Assembly (NCBI GenBank): GCA_013368445.1
Contig: JAACJO010000028.1
Span: 186,001-250,000 of the forward strand
Source of the DNA: Leucocoprinus leucothites
Lineage: Eukaryota; Basidiomycota; Agaricomycetes; Agaricales; Agaricaceae
DNA length: 64,000 nt
Direction: 5' to 3'
Below the pieces are notes generated by a model. The model saw only the letters and a program-made list of their open reading frames with translations, ran no database searches and was not told where the DNA came from. The position numbers were made by a program, and so were the translations under genes. Shown here piece by piece: positions 55,295-64,000 of the stretch (positions are counted from its first letter, which is position 1; every line of letters begins with the position of its first letter).

Positions 55295-57590
55295 TTTTTT
55301 TTTTTTTTTTTTTTTTTAAAAATCAATGATTTATTACGCGGTGCCCGATCACAGTCCGCGCCCGCCAACATAGTACAGGACCTAAGTACCGCTACCTAAG
55401 CCAAACACTACAAAGACGGGAATATATATAGAGAGTCTTGTCCAAGTACAGTACATTACCCGACGACAAAGAAACGCGGCATAGTAACAAGATGAAACTA
55501 CAAGTCCAACTCACAGACCTCTCAGTAAGCTTACATGCATGTGTGGCCCCAGCAATGAAGTGACGGGGTTGGGGAATACATTGAGGCAGGTACGCGACCT
55601 ACCCCCGGGGCCTCCTATTGTCCTCCTTGTGACGGCTAAGCCAATCACGGTTGAACCGGTGGTGCTAGAATGGGCACTTTCAATCATCAGCTGCATGGTC
55701 GCCCTTGCAGTTGATACATGAGATGTGGGGACAGGGCTCCCCGGTGGGTGTGGGTAGGATAGGGGGGTTTGCCTTTGGACTCCCCTTACAACACGATGAT
55801 GTGGAGCGATGATTCTCACTACGGTGAGGACCACCACACTGGGAACACCTGAGTGCACGGTTGCGGCAGGTGGGGGTAGAGTGGCCAAAGCGCCAGCAGC
55901 GCTGGCACTGGGGAACACTGGGGTGGGCACAGGCAGGCTTAATGACAGCTTGCATACCGTTAAAGTCGAGGTACTTGTTGAGGAGCTTCTTGGTGCCGGC
56001 TCCTGATTGAGAGTCCCATAGGTCAAACCAAATGGTGGCGGTGTCGGCCTTGGGGGAGTTGCGCATGATACGCACAGATGAAACGTCAGCAAAAGTGTCC
56101 TTGAATGGAGACAATCGCATACGGTCAGTGATGTTGATAGGCGTGGTACGGACGCCATTCATGTGGAAGGGGACGTCGAGAATCTTGAGATAAGACCTCG
56201 ACCTGGGGCGGCGCGTCTTCATCTCAAACGGGGCAGAGAAGACGGAGGGGATTACAGACTCGATAACAATGGTGTCGGAGTCCGAGGGTACGGCGGAGGT
56301 GTACAGCGCGATAGTGCTGTATGCCTTGGTGATGTTCTCAATGCGTAAGGATGACTTGGCACATGAGAGGGCGTCATTGAAGAGGCACATGGCCTTGTGG
56401 TGGAGATAAGTGATTTCACTGGCATTGCCAGTGAAATCCAGTAAGAGTTGGCGGCGAGTAGGCCCAGCGGTGGTCATGCGTGGCTTCTTTGCAGAGCCAG
56501 CAGTGGCAGTAGCGGCCTGATGCATTGCAGCAATACGATCAGGGTCGAGGGAGGGGTTTGCCTGTGCTAGCTTGATGAGCGACACAGGCGGCACCGAAGT
56601 GCCGGAACGGGCGGCTTCCGCAAAGGAGCGCTGACGAGGCGCCGGAGCAGGAGTGGGGATGGGCGCCTTCACGGGCGCTCGAGGGGGGCCACTAGTGCGC
56701 GCCTTAGAGGGCGCTTGCTTGGGCGGTACAGGAGGACGGGCCGGGGCGGGCCGCAGTGCCTTGGGTGTTTGTTTGGGCGCCTCGGGGGAGCCCATGTTGA
56801 TGTCACGTGGTTCCGCTTTGTCAGCGGATCCATGGGTCGCCTCATGGGCAACGCGTGTGTCTTTAGGAGAGGCTCCGGGCTCAACGAAGCGAGCAAAGCC
56901 TTGCATGAAGGAGTGAAAGGTGGTCCAGCCACGACCGGCCCACTCTTCGCCCATGGAGATGCGTGCACTACTGTGCCCGCTCATATCAAACTCGTACACT
57001 GCACCAGCAAGGTAGCTAGCGCAGGCTTTGGCAAAGTCCTCATCGAGGAGGGAATCGTCGGGGAGCTCACGCATGAAGCGCGTGAACTTCCTGAGGCCTT
57101 CGAAAGCCCGCTTGGCCGCGGCATCGTCTCCAGACATGGTCCCAGGGGAGGACGGCGCGACTGACGGCACAGCAGGGGGAGGAGGTGTGATGGGCACAAA
57201 CGTGCGTGTGCCCACAGTGTAGGGTTTCAGTGGCGACGGAACGTCAGCCACTGGGGGGGTAGAAGGCGCTGGCGATGGAACATCAGCAGGCACCGAGGGG
57301 AAGGGTGAGGGCGGCTGAAAGTCAGCCCTCATGGAGGCAGCGGCAGCCTTGAAGTCCACCATCGTGCGGATCGGCTGGGTAGAGGTGGAGGGCCTGGGGG
57401 CCTCTGTGATGGTGTTGAGCTCGTCATCACCGGATGCGATGTCGGAGTCGAGGTCCATGTTCGCGATTTCGCGAGCGACTGCTTTAGATTTACGCCTACC
57501 CATGTTAGCTAGAGTAGAATCGGTGTATACTAGACGTCTAGCTGCACACCAACTAAGAGATGGTGGTGGTAAGAGGTCAAGGAGGGGACG
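55295..57590 (-). mobile_element. Half-LINE B4, full length
   Basis: 2,296 bp between TAGAGTGCCAGGTCC duplications (55280-55294 and 57591-57605). Poly(T) about 55295-55317; terminal hairpin 55337-55360 fully paired. The 5' terminus reads CGTCCCCTCC instead of CATCCCTCC. Confidence 0.94.
55599..57503 (-). pseudogene. B4 ORF1, one nonsense codon near the C-terminus
   Basis: ATG at 57503 (MGRRKSKAVAREIANM), TAG at 55599. TGA at 55680-55682 replaces CGA in DHAADDRKCPF and removes the last 27 residues, including the Cys of the final knuckle. Otherwise it is the full family B architecture, 635 codons. Confidence 0.9.
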
Positions 57591-60362
57591 TAGAGTGCCA
57601 GGTCCAGTCGAACCTATTTCTCCAAAATGGACATTTGTTGTCATTAGCGTGATGGTCGCCTTTACAATTAAGGCATTTAAAGTTCTCAAGGTGGGGACAC
57701 GGGATACCATCGGGGGTGGCGTCACGAGGGGGGGAAGATTTAGGGTTGGCCTTACAACACCAGGCCATGGATCGGTGGTTCTCAACGTGATGAGGGCCAC
57801 CACAGATTTGACAGCGTGCGCCAAGGGCGCGACATGCATGAGTGGGGTGACCCCACCGCCAGCAATTCCTGCACTGTGCCACACCTGGATGCATACTGGT
57901 TGCACGAATAGTGCCGATATGGCAACCGAAATTAATAGTACGATTAACCAATGTCTTGGCTTTGGTACCATTTTGAGAGTCCCAAATATCAAACCACACT
58001 ACAGCTGTGTCTGATTTAGGAGACGCTTTCATAACGCGAGGGCGGGCTGCGAGAATAACATTTTCAAATAATGACGATTGGCCAAGGGCTTGTTCGACAA
58101 AAGCGGGGGAAAGAGGATTGGATGAATTGGCTACCCAATAAGGGACGCCAACAATTTTTAAAAACGACTTGGATTGTGGGAGACGAGGCTCGATAGGGAT
58201 AGCGTCTCCCAGTTGCCAGGCTTTTTTTAGCCATGATTTAATGGTATCAAGGTCACCTGGAGTGGCGACACCTGAAGTGGCAATGGAAATGCCATTATAC
58301 GATTCGTGGACTGATTCGACGCGAAGTTTGGATTGGGCAGTGGTTAGACCACGGTTACAGAACTCAGATGCCTTGTTGAAGTCCTTTATGCGATCAGCAA
58401 TGATGTTGCCTTCGAAAGGGATAAGGACTTGACGGCGTGTAGGGCCGTGAGTAGTCATTTTTGGTTTAGCGCGTACAGCGCTTGTGGTCGATGTCGATTC
58501 GGGCGCTTGAGATTGGGTGCTACCAAAACTGGCCTTGTACATAGCAAGGACTTTGTCGTAAGGGAGATCGGGGAAGGCGAGTATCATTTCTCGCATCTTA
58601 ACACCGTCAATGTTGGAAGGGGTGGAAGTAGATGAAGTAGGCTGGACACCCCGTCAGGCGGCATCAGCAAACGACGTCTTCTTGTTGAAATGTTCCGTAA
58701 GGGGTTTGGTGGATGCCTTACGGTCAGATTGGGGAATGGGGGGCGGCATGTTAGAGGTGCTTTGATTGAGTTTAGACGGCTGAGCCTGGCCATCAGAGGA
58801 GGGGCGCCCGACTGAACACTCAAAGTTTCCATTCCCGTTTCTTGGAATCATGTGATGGGAAGGTAGGGGAGGAGCCCGAGATACACGTATGGAACCAGCA
58901 TTAGGTTTAGAAGACGTGACATCATTCTTTGCCTTTTGAAGGTTTAACACAGACGAGACGTCATGTGTTTTACCAGAAGACGAGACGTCATTCTGGGGGG
59001 TGGGAAGAGTGTCATTATCAGGAAGGGCTTGATTGATGTTCATCGCATTGTGATCAATACGATCTGTTGGATTAGATTGCCCGACGACAATGCCAGGAGG
59101 GAATCGGGGGGTATGGATGGTATGATCAGAGGGTTTACATACTTTCTTTCCCTTGCCCTTACCCTGAGGAGGGGGGGAAGAGTCAGTCATGGGTACGTCC
59201 GGGGGGGGGCTAAGGTATTGTCTCAGCGCTTCAATGATAGTGAGACCGCTTTCTCCATTGATAGGCAAGCGATCCCATCCTGAGTTGAACATAGACGTTA
59301 GTAAGCAATAGATGGGTTCCCCCATTTGGGGAAACCTAGGGTCTTTTTCCCCCGGGCGTATATCAAGGGCAACCCGGTGTTTGAAGAAGTTAGTGGCATA
59401 TTTAAGTGCTTCGAGCGCTTTGAAAGCAGCCTCACCGACAACTAAAGTTTCTTTGGTGGCTGTGTTTGATGGATCCTTGAGATCCGGGAGTTGTGGCTGT
59501 GCAGGCCTAGACTCCTGTGGCTGTGTCCTGACATCACCAGTGACATCATGTGTGACGTCAGGTGTGACGTCATTCATACTCGATGATCCGGCAAAGAAAG
59601 TAGCCGGAGTGCCGACTGACACAGGTTCTGCTGACTCAGCAGATCCATGGATCGTGTGAGGCAGCCTTAAGGTGGGTGGGGGTCCAAAGAACCGAGTGGT
59701 TGGTTCCCCATTGTTTATTATCCCATCCTCTTGGTCGCTCCACGCGTCCCTGCGAGAGTTCAAGTTCAGAGGATCTGGTGTTTTTAACTCACCTACAAAT
59801 CCCTCACCATAAGGACGGAAGGGAATAGGTAGTTTGAAGCCATCATAGGCACCCATTGACGCTGTTCTTGAGATGGCTTTAGGTGTGATGTCCAACTGAC
59901 AGGCCACATCACGAGTGTGAGCTTGCTTAGCGCGAAACGACGGAGGGGGAGTTCTAGGGGAAGAAGGCAAGGCTGCCTGTGAGAGTGCAACATGCGCAAT
60001 AATGGGAGAGGAGGGAGTAGAGGATTCAGACGAGTCAGATTCACTCTCACCGCTTTCTTCATTGTCAGAGCCAGTCCTGGATGGGGCAGTGGATTTGACG
60101 TCATCATGAACAGAGTGTCTTGACGATTTGATAGAGAGTGAAGGTGAATTAGAGCGGTCGCGCTTGTTTGATAAGACACGTGTTTCAGTGTTGACAATGT
60201 TTATGGGGTCCGAAGATGGCGGAGGGGTACCCTTAAGGTCAGCCCAAGGGGATGGTACAGTCATATTGGTAGAATTCGCAGTCAATGTAGTATAAAACAC
60301 CGTCAAAGAAATCGATGATGGTGGTTAGAGGGAAAGGAGGATGACTGCATCCCCAAGATGTC

Positions 60363-62625
60363 TTTTTTTTTTTTTTTTTTTTTTAAGTCAACGCGACCCC
60401 GGAGGGGTCGCAAATTTATAACGCGGTGCGCGATAGCAGTCCGCGCCCAACTATCTACTACATGGAACCAGTACCGCTACTGACTACGCACACATAAACA
60501 GCCGGGAATATATACGAGTCCTGTCCGAAACAATACGGAATCGACAGCAGAAGAGGGCTAGGCATGTAATACAAAGAAAGAGGAAAACATATACCGATAT
60601 CACTGCATCTAGTGGCAGGCCTTGAGGTTGGTGAGGGCCCGTCCAGCGACTGGCGATAGACGGGGGACGATGCGTTGGCACTAGGGAGCTCCCCCTAGGC
60701 CCGGGGCCGACTGCCAGAACCGGAATGACTTTGCAGCCAATCCCAATCAAAGCGGTGGCGCCAGAACGCGCATTTGCGGTCAGTTGTGGCATGTTCCTTG
60801 CCGCAGTTGATGCACTTGATGTGGGAACAGGGATCCCCGGCAGGTGTGGGCTGGATGGGGGGGTTAGCCTTTGGCGACCCCTTACAGCAGGAGGAGGTGG
60901 TGCGGTGATTCTCGGACCGATGTGGCCCACCGCATTGTGAACACCTGAGTGCACGGTTGCGACAGGTGGTGGTAGTGTGACCCCAACGCCAGCATCGTTG
61001 ACACTGGGGGGTCCCGGGGTGAGCGCGCGCGGCCCTGATCATGGACTGCACGCCGTCGAAGTTGAGGTATTTGCCGATCACGCGCTTAGCGTTAGCACCT
61101 GACTGAGAGTCCCAGAGGTCGACCCAAACGGTGGCGGTGTCGGCCTTGGCAGAGTTGCGCATAATGCGCACAGAAGAGACGTTAGCGAATGTCTCCTTGA
61201 AGGGAGACACGCGCATGCGGTCGGTGACGTGTTGAGGAGTGGTACGAACACCACTCGTGTAGTAAGGGACGTCCAAGATCTTGAGGTAAGATCTGGACCT
61301 GGGGCGTTTTGTCTTCAACTCGAACGGGGCGGTGAAGGCGGATGGGAGGGCGGACTCGATCACCGATGCCTCGGCATCGGTGGCGATGGAGCTGGTGTAC
61401 AACGATATAGTGTCGTACGCCTTGGCGATGTTCTTGACACGAAGAGAGCTCTTCGCACGAGTGAGGGAATCATTGAGAAGGCGCATGGCCTTGTGATGGA
61501 GGTAAGTGATATCACCGGCATCGCCAGTGAAATCCAGGAAGAGTTGACGTTGGGTGGGGCCCGATGTGGTCATGCGCGGCTTCTTTGCAGAAGGCGCATC
61601 AGAGAGGGCAGCCTGATGCATCGCGGCGACGCGATCAGGCTCGAGAGTGGGGTGGGACTGGGCGAGTTTTATAAGCGCCGCCGCAGATGCCGGAGTACGA
61701 GCAACCTCGGCGAACGACTTCTTAGCCGCCGAGGGGGGGATGGGTGCTCGTCTAGGAGCGGGGGGCGCTTGAGTGGGCGCTTTGCCACTAGCGCGGGCCT
61801 TCACAGGCGCCGGCTTGGGCGGTAGGGAGGGACGGGCCGGGGCGGGCCGACGATCCGGGGGCGGAAAAGAGGGCGCCTTGGGAGAGCCCATGTTGATGTC
61901 ACGTGGACCCGCTGACTCAGCGGATCCATGGGTCGCCTCGAGGGCGACGCGCGTCGCTTCAGGGGAGGTCTCGGCCGAGAACCTATGACCGAACTTCCCT
62001 AGGAATTCTCCAAAAGTCCCCCAGCCGTTGGTGTTGAGGGAGTTTGAGGTGATCAGCATACCGCCCATCTTCAGGTCGCCGCCGAGAGCGTGTGAGGCCT
62101 TGGCTACACATGTAACCACGCCTTGCGCGATGTCTACCGGGATATCAGCCCGGTGTTCGATGGTGTCCAACCACTTGAGGAAGGATATGAGTCGGTTAAG
62201 GGCGCGCCTCGGAGTGAGCTCTTCCTTCTTCTTTCCCTTGGAAGAGGACACTGACACGGGGGCCACAGGGGGAGGGGGCGTGATGGGCACAAAAGTACGT
62301 GCACCCACGGTATAAGGCTGGAGTGGCGATGGGACGTCTGCGACTGGAGGAACAGACGATGGCGACGGGACGTCTGCCTGGGAAGGACCGTAGAACCCTC
62401 TCACGTTGAGAGGGTTGTCGTAGGGGTCGAGATATCCATCGTCGGACATCTCGGGCAAGTTGAGTTCGTCGTCGGACGCGTCGACGGACTCGGTTGAGCG
62501 CGGTGGTGGCCGGTTAGCCTTAGACTTTCGTTTACCCATGTAGAATGAGTAGAAATACGATGAAAACTAGACGTCTAATCAAACACCAACTTTCGATGGT
62601 GGTGGTAAGAGGTCAAGGAGGGATG
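60363..62625 (-). mobile_element. Half-LINE A8, type II, antisense, full length
   Basis: Poly(T) 60363-60384, 5' terminus CATCCCTCC at 62625. It entered A6 exactly at the 3' edge of the right-hand C6 duplication. Only GATGTC (60357-60362 and 62622-62627) could serve as a duplication, and it overlaps the element end. Type II leader, central module and terminal palindrome, closely similar to A7. Confidence 0.92.
60695..62539 (-). CDS. A8 ORF1, type II gag-like protein (614 aa, open)
   Basis: ATG at 62539 (MGKRKSKANRPPPRSTES). Nearly the same sequence as A7 ORF1 but 12 residues shorter, through loss of one ADVPSP-type repeat unit (about residue 70). The first knuckle is intact (CQRCWRWGHTTTTC), unlike in A7. 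No stop or shift. A7 and A8 lie on opposite strands about 7 kb apart and represent a recently active type II lineage. Confidence 0.9.
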   Translation of the reverse strand: MGKRKSKANRPPPRSTESVDASDDELNLPEMSDDGYLDPYDNPLNVRGFYGPSQADVPSPSSVPPVADVPSPLQPYTVGARTFVPITPPPPVAPVSVSSSKGKKKEELTPRRALNRLISFLKWLDTIEHRADIPVDIAQGVVTCVAKASHALGGDLKMGGMLITSNSLNTNGWGTFGEFLGKFGHRFSAETSPEATRVALEATHGSAESAGPRDINMGSPKAPSFPPPDRRPAPARPSLPPKPAPVKARASGKAPTQAPPAPRRAPIPPSAAKKSFAEVARTPASAAALIKLAQSHPTLEPDRVAAMHQAALSDAPSAKKPRMTTSGPTQRQLFLDFTGDAGDITYLHHKAMRLLNDSLTRAKSSLRVKNIAKAYDTISLYTSSIATDAEASVIESALPSAFTAPFELKTKRPRSRSYLKILDVPYYTSGVRTTPQHVTDRMRVSPFKETFANVSSVRIMRNSAKADTATVWVDLWDSQSGANAKRVIGKYLNFDGVQSMIRAARAHPGTPQCQRCWRWGHTTTTCRNRALRCSQCGGPHRSENHRTTSSCCKGSPKANPPIQPTPAGDPCSHIKCINCGKEHATTDRKCAFWRHRFDWDWLQSHSGSGSRPRA

Positions 62626-64000
62626 TCCGAGGATGAACATCTCAACCCATATGACAACCCCCGCAACGTTCGCGGGTTCTACAGTCCCTCCCAGGCTGAC
62701 GTCTCGTCGTCTGGCCCCTCCCAGTCGATGGCTGACGTCCCATCGCCATTGCCTGCTCCCCCAGTGGCTGACGTCCCGTCGCCACTGAAACCCTACACAG
62801 TGGGCACATGAACGTTCGTGCCCATCACTCCTCCTCCCCCAGCACCTCAGTCTGTGGTCTCCTCTGGGTCAACTGAGGAGTCCGTTCAGACTCGGGCTCT
62901 TGCTGGGCTTTGTTTCTTCTCCCAATTTGTTGGGAACGTTCCTCAGGGCCCCCTTCCGGAGGCCACCATTACCGTACTCGCGCCAACGCTCGTTGCATTG
63001 GTTGCTGAGATCGTCAACCGGGGCCAAGGCGACACGGCCCTCGATAGCAAACGGATGCGTGCCCAGGGGTGGAACACATTCGCGGATTTTGTAACGGATT
63101 GTGCCTCTAGAGTCGAAGAGGCCCGCCCTAATCGTACGCGCGTCGCCCATGAGGCAACCCATGGATCCGCTGACAAAGCGGGTCCATGTGACTTTAACAT
63201 GGGCTCCCCTGAGGCGCCCACTTTACCACCCCCGGATCGTCGGCCCCCCCTGGCCCGTCCCCCCCTACCGCCCAAGCCGGTGCCTGCAAAGGCCCGCACT
63301 AGTGGCAAAGCGCCCATTCAAGCGCCCCCCGCTCCTAAGCGAGCGCCCATCCCACCCTCAGTGGCTAAGAAGTCGTTTGCCGAGGTTGCACGCACCCCGG
63401 CCTCTGTGGCAGCGCTCATCAAGCTTGCCCAGTCCCACCCCACCCTCGAGCCCGATCACGTTGCCACAATGCATCAGGCCGCCCTCTCTGATGCGCCTTC
63501 TGCAAAGAAGCCACACATGACCACGTTGGGCCCTACCTGGCGCCAATTCTTCCTCAATTTCACCGGCAGTGCCGGTGATATCACTTACCTCCACCACAAG
63601 GCCATGCGCCTTCTCAACAATTCTCTCACTCGCGCGAAGAGCTCTCTTCGTGTCGAGAACATTGCCAAGGCGTATGACACAATCTCGTTGTACACCAGCT
63701 CCGTCGCCACCGATGCCGAAGCATCGGTGATCGAGTCCGCCCTCCCATCCGCCTTCACCGCCCCGTTTGAGTTGAAGACGAGACACCCCCGGTCCAGATC
63801 TTACCTCAATATCTTGGACATCCCCTACTACACGAGTGGCATCCGCACCACTCCCCAACACGTCACCGACCATATGCGCGTGTCTCCCTTCAAGGAGACA
63901 TTCGCAAACGTATCCTCTGTGCGCATTATGCACAACTCCGCCAAGGCCGACACCGCCACCGTTTGGGTCAACCTCTGGGACTCTCAGTCCGGCGCCAATG
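62626..64000 (+). pseudogene. A6 ORF1, main part, one nonsense codon, truncated by window
   Basis: Resumes at SEDEHLNPYDNPRN, then ADVSSS/ADVPSP repeats. TGA at 62809-62811 stands where siblings have CGA (GTRTFVPI). The type I central module (ALAGLCFFSQFVGNVP), linker, MTTLGPTWRQFFLNF and RRM-like region follow to VWVNLWDSQSGANA at the window edge. Knuckles lie beyond. Confidence 0.82.

Larger units (their letters stand above)
55203..60264 (-). pseudogene. C6 ORF1, one nonsense codon and the B4 insertion
   Basis: ATG at 60264 (MTVPSPWADLKGTPPP), TAA at 55203-55205. After removal of B4 and one 15-bp duplication the frame is 917 codons. TGA at 58654-58656 in AARRGVQ (CGA in C1-C3). It has a CRE-like 12-bp array (about 59528-59575) encoding DVTPDVTHDVTGDV, the RRM-like region and the CX2CX4HX4C knuckles. 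B4 lies just after the last knuckle. Confidence 0.88.
48722..60343 (-). mobile_element. LINE C6, antisense, full length, split by A7 and B4
   Basis: Poly(T) about 48722-48739; 5' terminus at 60343. Flanked by CATCCCCAAGATGTC (48707-48721 and 60348-60362) with four extra bases (ACTG) at the 5' junction. 3' UTR stem at 48838-48856. A7 interrupts the RT region; B4 interrupts the ORF1 end. Removing A7 and its duplication gives exactly 3,954 bp of ORF2. Confidence 0.93.
48540..64000 (+). mobile_element. Half-LINE A6, type I, split by C6 and A8, runs off window
   Basis: Starts CATCCCTCCTTGACC at 48540, preceded by a partial repeat CATCCCT. Segments 48540-48721, 60348-60362 (target duplication) and 62626-64000. 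C6 and A8 both entered directly after CATCCCCAAGATGTC. The leader reads CATCTCTTAGTTGGTGT, the form normally seen in family B, followed by family A sequence (GTTGCGATTAGAG). Confidence 0.88.

Noticed and set aside
50895..62625. A7 and A8 as arms of one large inverted repeat or foldback element
   Set aside because: A7 has its own 15-bp duplication inside C6, and A8 lies outside C6 in A6. They are separate insertions of the same subfamily.

Overview
This 64 kb window has the look of a fungal, most likely agaricomycete (mushroom-class), transposon graveyard; no host gene is recognisable. Grounds for the taxon: a Tad1-like LINE with endonuclease, reverse transcriptase, RNase H and a C-terminal Cys/His motif; a chromodomain Ty3/gypsy element carrying a Zn2Cys6-type gene; a Tc1 transposon; and decay dominated by CGA-to-TGA changes at CpG. 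The taxon is an inference.

Three related poly(A) families make up most of the DNA. Family C (about 7.0 kb) is a two-ORF LINE: ORF1 (about 915-925 aa, RRM-like region plus CCHC knuckles) and ORF2 (1317 codons). Families A and B (about 2.3 kb) are 'half-LINEs': they keep only an ORF1 homologous to that of C (614-634 aa) but end in the same kind of 3' hairpin plus poly(A). This suggests that C ORF2 protein copies them in trans. Labels used here: C0-C6, A1-A8, B1-B4.

Layout. 1-1835: end of A1. 1836-31529: 3' half of a Ty3/gypsy element (integrase, chromodomain, a convergent intron-containing Zn2Cys6 gene, polypurine tract, 3' LTR), split by A2 (with C1 inside) and by B1 (with A3, holding C2, and C3 inside). 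31530-32048: scrap of C0, into which the gypsy element had inserted. 32049-40587: antisense C4, split by A4, B2 and an intact Tc1/mariner transposon. 40588-46167: antisense C5, split by A5. 46168-48463: antisense B3. 48540-64000: A6, split at one site by antisense C6 (holding A7 and B4) and antisense A8. The deepest stack is five layers: C0 > gypsy > B1 > A3 > C2.

Most insertions have 12-16 bp target-site duplications, and subtracting insert plus one duplication restores exact frames: 635 codons for B1 ORF1, and 1318 triplets for C6 ORF2 as in uninterrupted C1-C3. Open frames remaining: C2 ORF2, C1 ORF1, ORF1 of A3, A7 and A8, and the Tc1 transposase. No rRNA, tRNA or CRISPR array was seen.
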